Source of the DNA: Theocolax elegans
Taxonomy: Eukaryota > Arthropoda > Insecta > Hymenoptera > Cerocephalidae
NCBI GenBank assembly: GCA_026168455.1
Contig: CM047429.1
Location: 53,079,027-53,143,026, forward strand
Length of the DNA stretch: 64,000 bases
Direction of reading: 5' to 3'
A program made the translations under genes and the position numbers. Below the pieces are notes generated by a model. It did not search any database, was not told the DNA's origin, and worked only from the letters and a program-made list of their open reading frames with translations. The stretch's first letter is position 1. Each line of letters opens with the position of its first letter. Shown here piece by piece: positions 28,321 through 42,003 of the stretch.

Positions 28321-29589
28321 TCATAATTGACGCATTTGTGGTGTGCATCTGCCAGAATGACTTGTCATCGCTTCTCTCTCTCTCTCTCTTTCTCCTACAT
28401 CTCCCTATGTTATACTTCTTTTACTTAACCCTTCAGAGTGTATATGGGCGATTCAATCACGGTCGGATATAATGTATGTATGACTACAATAATTCGCAGC
28501 ACTGATTCCGCTTGTCGAATAAATTTTTAATGACATTTACCAATGAAATATTATTTTAATTAACAATAATTCATATTTTTGATGGTCTTATTTGTTAAAA
28601 TTGTGTTGTATAGCTTTATTTCAATATTTTATGATAAAATGTAATGAATAGTGAATATTACCAGATACAAATTTGCTATTCTGTCAATATTACGTAATCA
28701 GGGTTTTTTTAATTCACAATAAAAGTACCCATCGTATAATAGAATGTTTTATTCAATTTGAGGTGCATTTTATTTATAGCGCTCAAGGAACATTTTCCGA
28801 AAATAAACAAATATACAATTTAAACCGTTTTAGCTCAAAATAACATGTTTTTGACAGCTTTACAGAATGATTAGATTAAAATTATTACATCAGATTCAAC
28901 TAATGTAAAACAATTCAATTTTATTGAACTTTAAACTAATGTATTAATGGTAGATAGAGTTGATTTTATTTTTACTTACTACCGTCATCTTCACAATATT
29001 CAGTAAGAAAAAAATAAAATTATGGCAAATATAAATAATTTATGAAGATAAATTGAAGTGTAATTTATAGCAATTAAAAAAATCCTAACGTATTAGAGAG
29101 GAGAATTTGGATCTGCTAAATAAATAAGTAAACGAAATATACGGCTTTCTATTGAACTTTGGACTAAATAAACTATTCATAATACTATTGAACTTACACG
29201 CAGACTCTTATAAAGATAATGTGACTTTAGTCAAGTTTACAATCTTAATATATCGACTTTATGTAGATACTTGAGAAAATTTTAAAGTAGTTTATATAAG
29301 TACACGATAAGAACATTTTGTAAACAAAAATTTTAGTGTTTAAGAATAAAAAATCTATCTACAATGCTCAAGTTTAATCACTTTGAAAAATCTAGTTTAG
29401 AAAAATGTTTGATTCCTTTAATAATTCTCCTTTCTGTCACTGAGCTAATGCGAATCTAATACGTGAATGAATGTGTGCGTATGTTTGTGCTTGTTCGTTA
29501 ATGCTTCAATAATGATTAAAATAATAGATTACGCGAAACGTGAGAATTTTAAACTGGGTATCGAAAACTTACGTAACGTGTCTAATATT

Positions 29590-29880
29590 AATACCTATAA
29601 TGGCGATTCACCGAAGATATAGAGACGCCCTGGGGCCCAACGAAGAGCTTGACGTCTTGACGTTGATCTCAATGTTCGAGACTTGGGTGTCTCGCGCACA
29701 TCCCACGTTTCTCAACCGCAACGTCGATCTTGTATCGAGACACCCGCAATTTCATTTTACCGGCCAATGCTCTTGTGTACACGTTTCGTATTGTACAGCC
29801 GATCCTTTCCTGTTCCAATCCAGACTTGAATTTGAATTTATGGTGTTTACCAAGGACTCGGGGCTCATCCTGATTCATTC
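29590..29880 (+). other. Isolated mixed-composition island in AT-rich DNA
   Basis: About 290 bases here have balanced base composition, while both sides are strongly AT-rich. An open frame starts at the ATG at 29600 (MAIHRRYRDALGPNEELDVL...) and stays open past the island. I recognise no family. Two competing stems share the word GTCTCG (29689-29694): with CGAGAC at 29677-29682, or as part of GGGTGTCTCG (29685-29694) with CGAGACACCC (29736-29745). It could be an old coding fragment, a conserved regulatory element or an RNA; none is proven. Confidence 0.2.
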
Positions 29881-32230
29881 TCCCTATGTAATATATAAAA
29901 TTATTATGTTTCAAATTATTATTGACCTTTCTAATATTGTTTGGATATTTTGCATTTATATACAAATATATTGATTGATAAGGGAATATCATTAACTATT
30001 TATAACTGATATAACTATTAATTCGATCTAGGTTATATTATATTTTACGTTTTATTTTTTTTAATAGTTCTTGCTTTTAATGACGCACGTACGCGAATTA
30101 TTTTAATTATTATTCGAATCAATATTTACTTATGCATTTCTGATAAAAGTTATGAGGGCAAAATTTTGGTATTGCATATAACGTTGTAGATATATGAAGT
30201 AAACGAATACACCCGAAAAATCTCGAATAATTCGTTACGGGAAAATCTGTTCGTATAAACAAATTACATAATTAACCAATGCGTATGAATCGCAATGTAT
30301 TGTCTCTTGCACTTTAATTTATTAATAAAGCATTAAAACAACGTTTATTTTCCGCTCGAATATTTACTGAAAATACAATATAATTGATGTTCTAGCAAAC
30401 CGTTTCTGTTAATAAATGTGAACAATACATAATAGAACCGCTTACATTTATTTCCAATTTTATATATTTCGAAAATCAAAATATTTATAATGATTCTTTC
30501 GTTTATCACTTTATATAACGAGCATATTATAATTATATTGGGCAAAATATGAAATTTTTATTAAATATAATTGTTTGATTACGTTAAACAACTGCATATG
30601 TTTATAAGGTTAATAATGTTTGGAAATTAATAATTAATAATTTATGGTAAACCTTTTCTTATAATTTATAAGAAGATAAACTACCGACTAGTTTAGTTCA
30701 ACGCTATAAATTATGGTTCATATTCATGACCACGTAAAATGCATATTCAAAAAATATTAATACTCGAATATATTCAATAATGTGGGAAAAATAAACTAAC
30801 AATTATTCTATTAAAATTATACATGCAATTGCATTTATATAATAAAGTAACGTATATTATAATAACTTATTAATTACTTTAATGTCTTCAAAACTGTATT
30901 TATTAAGTAGTATACATTATTAATAATGTCTTATATGGAAGTTGAGTAACCGTCACATCATATAATCAATTTTATATTTTCCTAATTATATAGATATCTA
31001 TATTAATTGTAAAACATTAATAGATTTATCTATATATATTAATATTTGTCATAGATTTCACAAATAATCTGCCTCTTAAAGTTTCAGTATTAGTAAATAA
31101 ATATTATATAGGTAATATACTACGCTTGACGAACCAAGTTAACTATTAATATTTTAGCGACAAAGTTTCTTAGCTTTCTCAAAAATTTCAAAAGTATAGT
31201 AATTTAGGAAAAATAAAGGAAAATTATAATTAAATTTATTTAAACATTATGAAAAAAAAGAAATGTGCGTATATACACCCGTAAAGTAGAAGGTATCCGA
31301 TGTTGCGTAAGTTGAGCAACATTTTCAATATCACCGTTCGATGGCTCGGTAATCAGTTATCATGCGTGGGCGGGTACGAGTTTCTCGTACACTCGACGAC
31401 CGTCTGTCATCCAGAAGCGCGCGAACGAAATGTCAACCGTGTTGAGTGATTTCACAACGCGTTGGTATATATACTCTGTTTACTATTTCTCATACCAGGT
31501 GTTCGTCCGTAAAAAGAGAGCGCGGTCTCTTCGTCTATTGCACCCGTGTAGCCATTCGAAAATATACTTTTTACGAATGTCCAATGGACAGGTTATATAG
31601 TATGAACGACGTGAACACCCCTTTTTGACTTTGTGTACTTGAAAAATAACGGGTTTATCGCTCGTTATTTTACTCCAATTTGCCGTGTTATCTTTGCGAG
31701 CTTTTGCTTTGTTAATTGTTTTGCTTCTCCCTTTCCTCGTTTTCGCAGGATCCGCGCGCGTTCCTTTACCTTCCACCAGACTGTTTCGAGAACTGGATTT
31801 CGGCTACTCCCTAATAGCGTTTTATGCATCAACGGTAATAAATTTAATTATTCTCAATATTTAGTATTTGTCAAATAATAGTTATTTTTGTACTCGAAAA
31901 GTTTTCGTTTAATTGAATAATAATAAATTGTATTAAATCATTCGAGGAACATCTCTCTATATTTACATTCCCTTTTATCAAACAATTATATGCGTGGGAA
32001 ATTGTGTACAATGTTTATTTACATAAAGATTATTATTATAGAAGGTACAAAATATTGAATGTACAATATATAAATTTACAATTTTCTAATAATTCAGAGA
32101 TAAAAGTAACAGAAATAAAAGTGTACATAAATAGTGTTAACTGGCGTAAGCTGATAAATAGTCGGTGTGCGGTGTGCATGGTTAATTACAAAGCTTTTTG
32201 ATTTCTTGCATAATTCGTTATAACTTCAAA
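29881..32230. other. Very AT-rich noncoding DNA
   Basis: Among the most AT-rich parts of the window, with a short CpG-richer patch at 31310-31450. No feature is seen. Confidence 0.6.
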
Positions 32231-33023
32231 TGCCCGATCCGAAGAGCGCAGGGATGGCATTCGAGACTTTTGAAGAGGAGGAGAGTGGCAAACCTAAAGA
32301 GAATAGTTACGTTCTGGCAAACAATAGTTACTTAGCACGGAGAAATCTCGAGCAGAATTAGCGAAAGTTTCGCAGGGAGGGCAAAAATTTGTTTGGCACA
32401 GGCGAAGGTTTCGCGAGTCTCGCGTATACCCACTCGGCGACAAGGCGAAATAAAAAAGAAGTTGGCAATCTTTCAGGAATGTGTCAGAGCGATAAAAACG
32501 AAAGGTAGAAAAGCCCGGCGGCAAAAGAAGAAGAGAGGCGAAGACGCGTATACTCGAGAAGCCTAGACGGCGACGAGGCACTCGCAAATGCGATTCCTTC
32601 ATTCTCTTTGTTTACCTCGTAGAACGTCTGAGGCGAGAGACTTTTCACCGGTGCTGCCGACAATTGTCATCGGCGGGGCTCTTTCTCGTTTTCTTCGGCC
32701 TCCTCCCACTCCCACACCCACCTGCCTGCCTCGGTGGAAATTCAGGCGTGAAACGAGAAAAGTGCGAAACTGACATGGAAAGGTTTGTACGCGAATCCCC
32801 GAATCTCGTCGGCGGCTCTTTACCTGCTCAGGTCGAGGTTCCGCCACCCTATCAAACGGGAGGAGAGAAAAAAAACACGAGAGAGTGTATAAGGGAGCCG
32901 CGGGTTGCGCACTACCACTAGCTCGACCTCGTTAAAACTTTTTCGAGGAACAATTTCCTCGCGATGCTGCTAGCGCTTCTCTTCGGCTCGCGCACTTAAA
33001 TTCGCTCTCGAGAGTCCGCTTCA

Positions 33024-33025
<2 letters not shown>

Positions 33026-33059
<34 letters not shown>
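33026..33059. repeat. (CT)n microsatellite
   Basis: A pure CT run inside the CpG-rich block 32400-33250. Confidence 0.95.
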
Positions 33060-33064
<5 letters not shown>

Positions 33065-34882
33065 ATGCGCACAACTTTCTCCTCTTTTTTTCGGTGCTTT
33101 CGCGCTGCTTTATTCTCGCGCGGTTCTTACCTATCAGCCCTCGCGACTCGCGTAATTTACGAGTCGTTTGCAAAAGAAGTCTACGAGCGGTATGTTTCGA
33201 GTGCGCGGGAATTGCGGTGCGCGGATGCACGCGAGTTTTAAAACGAATTACGCTTTAGGTACGGAGGACGAAAAAAAAAATCCATTGTGTGTGTTTTGCG
33301 AATTGATCGCGGTCGCATTCACTTGATTAAAGTAATCAATTATTTCAAACTTTGCAAATGTTTACTTTACCCGACTAGAATAACCAATTATTGTTTCGAC
33401 TTCAGTAAATATTTATTTAAGTTATACACACAAATATACCCAGCACCATGTGGTGGTGCTATTGCATTTATTGAAATATCTAACAATAGCAATATTGGCT
33501 CACTCCATCAAATTACTGTCAAAATAGATTAACCGTGTATACGTAAATGAATTCTCTACGAGTGCGCAAGTTTCTTTTTTCCACAAAATTTTTAATCTGA
33601 CCAAGATAAAAATTAATAATAGCCTTCATCTTCTATGTTCAAGTTGAATAATTTTTCCAAGTTCTTCGTCAGTTTACCCGAGTTCAAATAAAAAAACTTT
33701 TTACTTTTTATTCATGGAGGTTGGGAAGAATGCTCGAGTTGCGGTGTAAAAGAAATTCATTGCAAAACCACAATTAGAAATCTCCGAGTCCACTTTTTAT
33801 TATAATATTTAAAAATTTACATTATACTTACTCTATTCGTGATATATATACATATAACCATTTTTATGTATATATCTTCAAATGAAGTAAAGTTAATTTT
33901 GCAATTAAAAAATATATAATGGTTACTACTTTTTTCCGATATAATATTCATGAACTAGAACGTATAAATAAAGTGATGAATACTCGTTTTGCATAAAAAA
34001 ATATGCCCGCGGATATAACTTATTTAAGCGATAAAAGAGATCCGCCGTAAATTCACTTTCTATTTCCAGGGAAAAACGTAAAAGCCTTCAAATCTAGAAT
34101 AAAAAACGCGATCGTACCCACATTGTGACTCGAATAATTCCGTGTAAACGTCGAATCGCTAACTTTATTGTCGACAAAGGCGGTTTTCGGTGCTGAGCCC
34201 CGTTCGTAGCTGGAGGAGCAAAGGCAGAGCGATTTGCGCGTTTCCCACGGGACAAAGCCCGCTCCGGACGCCATCAAAATGTAAATCTGTCGCGCGTACG
34301 GTTTCTCGATTAAGCGAAAGAGAGAAGGCGAAGGCTCATCGTGTCATCGATGACACCATGCTTTCTTTGCTCTCGGCTCGTTCATCCTGGTTAGAAAAAG
34401 AAAAAGTAAAAACCATTTCGTCTCGAAAAATTTTCCAGAATATCCGGTTACATGGTGGCACACAGATCACGTTGAAAAACAGAATTGCGAATAGCTCAGC
34501 GAATCAAAAGCACTTTCGACGCGACGAACAAAAAAGCACGAGAGTAACCTTACAATCCTTGTTGTTAATTCCGGGAGGTTGCGACCCCCCATTGTATACA
34601 TATTCTATGTTTTTTTTCACATTATTTCGGGACATGCTCATGCGAACGAGTTCGCTTTTGCTAAAGTTGAAGAAGTAAGTTTCACGCGGTCCTGGGAAAA
34701 ATCGCGTTTATTCCATGCACCGCGTATGTCCGTTAATCCGTTGGCTCCCCTACCTTTTGTTCGGTCTCGACTCGTCCACGTATATGTATATAAAATATAT
34801 CGCGCGAAAGCTTTTTGTGGGTGCGACGGCAGCGGCAGACCCTCGGCGTATTGGATTTGTTTCGAAACTTTTCAAATTTAAC

Positions 34883-34916
34883 CAGAGAGAGAGCGAGAGA
34901 GAGAGAGGGGGGGGGG
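34883..34916. repeat. (GA)n plus G homopolymer
   Basis: A GA run passes directly into about ten G residues. The homopolymer length may be unreliable in the assembly. Confidence 0.9.
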
Positions 34917-36236
34917 TAGAAGAGAGCCCAGCACCAACCACCACTGCCGGTCTACGGTGACGATAGGAATGCGCATAAGAAAATCTTGTGAAAAGCCCGT
35001 CTTAAGATTCGATAAAGTCAGGAAGGCGCACGCGCTCTCTCACACAGCACGTGCCGAGTTATCCTGAATCTTTATCGATGCTCATGCAAACGAGCTCGAG
35101 TATGCCGCAGGGTAGTTGGTTAAAAAGTTTTAATACCTTCGGAGGGTGAGGAAGCTTTCCGCGCGAGCTTACGCTAGAACAATAAATAAGAGTAGATTAA
35201 CCGTGCCGATTAATGTCGAAGGAGAGGAGCGAGCCATTTTACCGATTCGCTCGGGTGCTGCGCAAAGGGCCACTTAACTCAATGGCCGCGCTTGAGATCT
35301 CTCGAAAATGTCTAAACCGCCTCGGTACGTAACGACTTCGCAAGTGCGCAATGTTACCGCGTTTGCGCGACGACAATGAAAGACTATAGAGAGTTGCCAC
35401 CGAAGAAGGCTTTGCGAATAAGTACGCAGGCCTACAACCTACTTTACCAGCGGCTTCCGCTTCATTTTTTGTTTCTTTCAACTCCTCAACACGTTTTCTA
35501 CTCTAATTCTCTCTTTTACCTCTCACGGTTTTTCAATGAACCAGCTACACTCACTTTTTTTCCTTACATTCTTCAATTTAATCGTATGTACTTAAGAGAT
35601 TCGTGTAATATTTAATTTAATATATGTTAAAATACGACGCTTTAAACTGGTTCTTACAGTTCGTGTCTAACAATCAATAAGGGCATTAAATTGCATGTAA
35701 AGTTGCTTTTCTTTTCCAGTTTGTTTTTCATTACTTTAACTTAATCCAACTCAATTATATAATCGTATATCCATAAAAAGTTTGCATTTTTATAATTATT
35801 ATTCGCGAAAAGTTAAACAATTACAATTGTTTTCAATAATTAATTTTAAATCTTATTAATGTATTTCTTGTCGACTTGGAAGATCTGGAATGTTAACAAA
35901 CTTCTATTACGTCGTATAAATTACAGTAAAATTCATTATTATCAAAGATTTACCATATTGTAATAAATTTTTTTTTGTAAAGTTTTTTTCTTCTACTTAA
36001 TTGTAAAAATAATATAATTAATAAAGATAAACTTTAATATAATTTACAATGCTAGGAAACTAATAACAAGTAATTGCGTAGGGTTGAAAAAATTTATATT
36101 TTTGGAGAGATAAAGGTAAAGGTCGGAAGGTTAATTTCCCTGGAAACGCCAGTCGCGCCTACGAGAAAACGCCAAAGCACAAAGGTATATTGTTTATCAC
36201 TCGCATCGTCAAGAGCAGTTCGAAAGCTTTGTCGGA

Positions 36237-36274
36237 TATAAAAGTCTGCGCAGCAACTCTGTGAAACGCATTCA
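36237..36274 (+). promoter_or_regulatory. Weak TATA-box promoter candidate
   Basis: TATAAAAG at 36237-36244 precedes TTCAATTCC, initiator-like with A at 36274. The 37-base spacing is longer than usual. A GC-rich block (36290-36520) follows. No donor or convincing coding frame was found downstream. Confidence 0.2.
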
Positions 36275-36760
36275 ATTCCGCTCGATACAAAGTACATTAT
36301 GCACCCCGGACCTGGAGAAAAGTTGGATCATTGAGAGGCAGGCGCGTCCTCCGGCTTTGTCCAAAGGGTGATCGAGGAGCCAAGAAGGAGCCCCGGGGCC
36401 TCCAGGGACGAGAGTTCCAACTCGAAACGGACGACTCGCGCGCGACCGGGCACACGCCAACAATTGAGCAATCTCGCGATTGGAGATCCCGCGCACCGAC
36501 CCTTTAAGCTTGGCGCTTCCCTCTCCTTTTTCCATCCCCGCATCCCCATTCTGTTTACCTTCCTTCACTTTTTTTTCTCGACTCGAATCTCGGGAGGATT
36601 ACGCTCTCGACTTTTTAGCAAGAGATTTCACTCCCTTTTTTTTGTGCCGATTCCAATCCCTCGCCTTCCTCCCTCTATCTTTTATCCAACCTACCCTTCG
36701 ATCTTCAATTTTTCCGTCGGCTCTAATTTTGTGGGTTTCGCGTTATCGATGATTAATTGA

Positions 36761-39700
36761 ACTGTTTGTTGTTCCGGCCGCCTGGATTTGTTTTATCATC
36801 CATGAAGAGACGAAGAAATGCTTTCCCAGCCTTTCACAGTCTACGGTCATTGGGTTTTTATATCTCGATAATAGCCGTTTACTTTGTGAGTTACAAATTC
36901 CCTTTTCTTTCTTTTAAATGGCACGACTAATTGTTTTTCTTATCTGTTTGCGTTACATTCCTATGAATGGAGCACTTTAATATAAAAGTATACGATAGTT
37001 ACGTCGAAAAATTAAATTAAACTAATTTAAATATTATTTATAAAACAGTGAAGTACGCGTTTTATAAGTTAAATAAATGATTATGTAGTTAATTATAAAA
37101 AATTTAATTTGTTAGGACGTAATTAATTGGAATAATTAATTAATTATTTTGTACAAAGGATATTACTAATTATAGCTGCAGTTTACCCATAGTTGTGAAT
37201 TGTATGTTTTAAGCAACGATAACGTATTGTTTGAAAAAGTTGCACTTTTTGAGTGTTCCGTGAATCACAAATTAATTTATACTTTTGATATCTAAAGATT
37301 TTAAGGTGAAGCCATTACATTACATAATGAAACATTATGAAACGTATTAAAAATGATCCAAGAATATAAATAACGTACTGATTTGAGAATTTCAATTTAA
37401 GTGTAAAACTTTTTTAATACCCATTGTTAAAATAATTCTACCATAGGTGTGAATTTTATAAGTTGAGTGCTTTTGAAATAAGGAACACCCGTAGTCAGGT
37501 AGTCAGGCAGAAAGTTGTAAATTATGCCATTCAAGTGTCATAAAGTTTAACGCGAAGACAAGAGCCTTTCGGCGATGGAAAGGTAAAACAAATTGGCCGT
37601 AATTCTCGTCCACGAGTTATCGTTTCGCGAGAATATTATAAATTTTACTTCGCGTCTCAAAACATCTGCGCATCTCAGTTTCATAAAATCCATCATCTAC
37701 TATGACGTAGACATGTGAACAAACTTATTTTAGTTAATTAAGTTTTCACACACACACACGAGTGCACGTGCGTTCATACGCACAAAAGTAGTTTGCCACA
37801 AAGAAGTTTAAAAATGCCTTTTTCCTCACTGTGGTTCGTTAAAGTTGGACTAGGTTTTCATTCTTATGAATTTCATTCACAAGATCGCTGACATTTTAAT
37901 TTCTAAAGCTTTTTAAGTCCTAAGGTGCCGCGAAATCTGATTTTCTCAAATGACTAAGGTTTTCCATAAGCTTAGATACTTTTAGATACTGATCCTCAGG
38001 TATTTCAAAGTTATTAAAACATACAGGGATTTCGTAACGGCTCGTATTTGAAATTAAAAAGTGATTGTTACAGTTTTTATATACATAATGTCACTATTAA
38101 CACTCTTTTATTAATTAAATACTATGTATAATTATTAACTTTGTATCACGATCTGCATTGTTAATCGTTAAAATGTACTATTTGTTTATTACCACTATAT
38201 ATGCATACGATTTCTCTCGTGTTAAATTTCTATGATGATTGCTATTCGCAAATAAGTTTGATTAGCTATTTTATATTGCTTTTGTGTAAATGTTGAATAA
38301 TGATATGTATCGCAACAAAGTGAATATCTCGCAAAATACATTATCTATTTACAACGTGCGCGTAGTTAATTCGCATTTAATTTCTTTAAAATAAATTGTG
38401 TGCTTATAGAGAGTATTTTTAAAACATTAAACAAAGTACTGCTGTACAAATTGTTAATATCATCAAATCCCATAGTTATAAAGTCAGAAAGCTGAAAGAT
38501 GGAGTTCGCAATCACCTTACGTCTTATATTCAAGTATTTGGTACAAGTTAAAGGAAATAATGATGCAGGAGAGGTCAATCTTAGCGAACAAAGTGTTCCG
38601 ACTATTGTCTTAGTGCGTAAGGGTCTCGTTGGCATTTCTTCCTTCTCTAACAAAGTTTAGGTACTTAAATACTTCACGTTTCACTTAAGCTCCTCGCTTC
38701 GGGCTCCAACAAACTTCTCTCTACAATCTCAGTCGCCAAAAGCTTTCTCCTTCCTTGTAAAGCTCTTCTCTCTTTGAACGGCAGTCTTAACTTTTTTAAC
38801 CAATCCTCCGCGACGTTTTCCCACTATCATAGCATTTTCCACTTTCTGCTCGCTCATCTGAAATTACATTCTTCTTCGTACTCTCGTGCATTATTGTACA
38901 AAAGCGGTTCCTCCCTTTGATTCCTCGACTTGCCCTTGCATCGACTTCATTTATCTAGGATAGCAACAAAAACCCCGTGATCGTCAAAGAAAATTCATAA
39001 ATGTTGTAAGGAATTTAAATTGCGTTCAAAAAGGCTCGTAAGTCAATTTCAAACTCTAATGATAAAATCATTTGTGAACGTCGTTTAGCAACAAGTTTTT
39101 TTTCACATATAACACTCGACACACGTTATACATTAATTATTGTAAAGATATAAATAATATAAAAGATAACTACGTAAACATAAAAAATGATACAATATTC
39201 AACATAAACTACGACCTCATTATTTGTAGACATAATAAATTACTCTCGCTTCATTGAGAGCGAGGCTTTTGATTTGGTTTGTTTCTCATTATCGAAAGTG
39301 ATTTTCGGTTTCAATAAATTCACGTATAACGTATTGTTTGGTAAATCAAATTATATCGAGCGGTGGACTCCCGAGTAAAATCGATCGAAATTAAGAAAGA
39401 AAGGAGACTGTCGATTGTCCGAGCCGAAAAGTCCAGGAGCAGGTGATACGTACGACGCAGAGCCCTCACCGCTCATTATTCTAATTGAATGCGGCGGGTG
39501 TACGCGGTAGGGTGGATACGTTGAAATAAAAAGTGAATCGTATCGAGGAGAATGAACATTAAGGGTGCTTTGGGTACTGCCTAAAACAATCGATGTGAGA
39601 GCACACATAAACGGGAAGGTACACACGAGTAGTCGACGTACAACACCGTGAAAACAGTAATCCATCAATATGTCCGAGGATAGCGGTGGCTCGGCCTCGA

Positions 39701-41640
39701 TCGGTAATCAGTAATTAGTCAATTAGCTCGTGCAATTTTGCTAATAACGAGGAACTAGCTGGGAGGCACCTGACCGGGCGTTTACGCGGCAACGCGCGAA
39801 CACACACGTTCGTTCGAGGTACACTCGTCGACAGCGCGTGGAGAGCCGACTGCTTCAATTATACACCTAGCCCGTGCGCGCTCTGATCGTCGCGCTCATT
39901 CCATAGTAATTACCATTGTGTATCGGCAAACTTGCCATCACCTTTCGCGTCACGCACGCTTATATATGTGTGTTACGCTATCCCGCGAGTTTACGCACTG
40001 TCCGAGTGTCGACAGCAACCCCCTTCTCTATCCTTCTCTATATCCTTCTCTATCCCTATTTCCGAGACCCACAGAACAGTCTACATTACGTCGACGCTCT
40101 CTAATGCTCTCTCGATGGGTTCTACATACCCGGATTTCCACATTTGACAAACATTTGTCATCTTACTTTGATCGAATATTGGTAACGCCATGGGAATTGC
40201 GTATCGCCTCTCTCCTTATTTATTAAAGCATTATTACGTTTGTTCGTTGCATTACGTATACGTTCAACAATGCCATTCGAATTGTAGATATCCATTCTAC
40301 AGAGATAATAATTTACTACAGTATTTTACGCATCTTACACCGAGGAAATGTATTATATATGGCATAATTATCAAATGCAATATATGCGTTTAATTAATTA
40401 TCATCGTCATCGTCAATCAAAGTAAACGATTTATCCCGAATCGATTTAAAAATAATAGGTTTATTACTTCTCTCTAATAATACAAAATATCACCGAATTT
40501 AATTAATAGTAAAATCAATTAATTTGTCCCATCATCAACGAAACTTGACTGATAATCCACATCTATTGAATCTGCAGGATATATTTGAATGGACCATTTA
40601 AACTATATACGATTGAGTTCTTCCATAAATTTATCTATTCAATCCAATACATTTACACCAATTAAAAAATAGCTATATAAATATTATTTTAACGCATTTT
40701 GCCCCTACGATATGTAAACACATATATTTTAAAAATTAAGTGTTTAGTTAATAAAATTATTGTTATTCATCTCCAAATTAATTAATTTTTTAGAATAAAC
40801 ACATCACTTTCGTTTATAATGACTTCATGTCAATTCATCGCTAGCTAACAAAAAATGATGATTATTTATTCTTAATAGTAAAATTGTACAAGATTACTTT
40901 CTTCAGAGTATGCATCAAAATTGCAATGTTCATTCAATTTTAAAGTTAACTACGAAATTATCAAAGAAATCGATGTCGAGGATCAATATTAAATAAATAA
41001 ACATTTGTTTATTTAAGTTGTACAACGTTTCGTCTGCTTGATTTGCAGACCTTTTCAAATACTTAATCTATTGAACACAACAATTAACAACTTTAACAAT
41101 TAAATAACACTTTAACAGTTAAACTTAACTGCGAGGACATTAAAATGCATAAATTTATTAATCTTATTTGAGTGAACAAACTTCAGTAATTAGTTATATT
41201 TTTTTCTATTAAAAATTATATTTATTATAAATTTTTGAATTAACAACGAATATTATTAGGAATCGTTAGAAGGAAAGTAAAATGTTATGGTGGAAAATAA
41301 AAATACCAAATATCACGGAGTATACAGTTTATAATCGCTTACAGTTTCAATTCTTCATAATGGTTACATATAGACGATAATAAAATATTAACTAATTCGA
41401 GCTGAATACAACATTCCGTGTGTGTTTATTGTGTAAATAAAAAAGCGGTTTAAAAATATTTAAAACATTTTAAAATAGATAAACAATATCTAGAAAAAAG
41501 GTTGTAAAGGTAATCAGATTAACTCTATCAGAGTAGCATATAGGTATAATAGGACGTTGTTTATTTAAATTTAGTAGAATGTACGTAAACAAAAAATCTC
41601 TCGGTAGTTCGATTACCAGTAGCGATCAAAATTTAATCCA
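36761..41640. other. Mostly AT-rich noncoding DNA
   Basis: A GC-richer patch lies at 39350-40150, with TAATTAG words near 39710 and a CCTTCTCTAT repeat near 40030. The hammerhead-like relic is at 41016-41060. No gene is seen. Confidence 0.5.
41016..41060 (-). ncRNA. Hammerhead-like / Penelope-end-like stem-loop relic
   Basis: On the minus strand this reads TTTGAAAAG, then a perfect six-base stem GTCTGC...GCAGAC (41032-41037 with 41045-41050), then GAAAC, then the self-complementary word GTTGTACAAC (41017-41026). This order (a CTGANGA-like word, a stem, GAAAC, a short stem) is that of hammerhead ribozymes found at the ends of Penelope-like and related retroelements. The first core word is degraded, so self-cleavage is unlikely. 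A palindrome TAAATAAACA..TGTTTATTTA follows. I see no reverse transcriptase nearby. Confidence 0.3.
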
Positions 41641-41846
41641 GCTCAACGCTCGTCGTATAGTGCAGACAAGCCAAATGAATTCGGGTATCCATGTAATCTC
41701 CCGTTAACGCGTACGACAGCGCGCCCGGAATTTCGAGCCCCGTTGTTCCCGGCACTCGACTCTTTCCGCCTGATTACGGGCCGACCCCCGGGTTTCCACA
41801 CGCAGAAATAAGAGGGCCCTTCGTCCCCCTTTGATGCGCGCGCCGA

Positions 41847-41852
41847 TATAAA
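41847..41852 (+). promoter_or_regulatory. TATA box of a candidate alternative promoter
   Basis: TATAAAG sits in a GC-rich block (about 41650-42000), where such an AT-rich word stands out. A start site would be expected near 41877. The initiator there is not a good match to the insect consensus. Support comes mainly from the strong donor 150 bases downstream. Confidence 0.35.
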
Positions 41853-41876
41853 GAGCACCGGCGACATCGACCGGGC

Positions 41877-42003
41877 TCGCGTGTTTCCCTGCATTTTTTT
41901 ATTCGAACAAACGCAGAAACGGCCCTCTCTGCCTTTCCCGGAAACTTCCTAGCCGCTTGAGCGTCTGTGTTCAAACTTGCTACCTCGCAGTTTCGCGTGT
42001 CGG
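41877..42003 (+). other. Candidate noncoding first exon with a GTAAGT donor
   Basis: Starting about 30 bases after the TATA box, roughly 127 bases contain no ATG and end CGG|GTAAGTT at 42004, a near-perfect donor. A TATA box, a short ATG-free GC-rich exon and a strong donor together fit a 5' UTR exon. The nearest good plus-strand acceptor leading to coding sequence is at 48621-48622, which would give an intron of about 6.6 kb. The 5' end is estimated from the TATA position. Confidence 0.35.

Larger units (their letters stand above)
32231..36760. other. Alternating GC-richer and AT-rich noncoding DNA
   Basis: GC-richer blocks at 32400-33250, 34050-35430 and 36110-36720 are separated by AT-rich DNA. 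AGAA|GTAAGT at 34675 could be a donor, but the 162-codon frame before it lacks an ATG start and any family match. The plus strand is pyrimidine-rich at 36500-36720. Confidence 0.4.

Noticed and set aside
34190..34678. 162-codon plus-strand open frame ending near a GTAAGT word
   Set aside because: It has a non-ATG start and no recognisable domain; the donor word falls next to the stop by chance or is unrelated.
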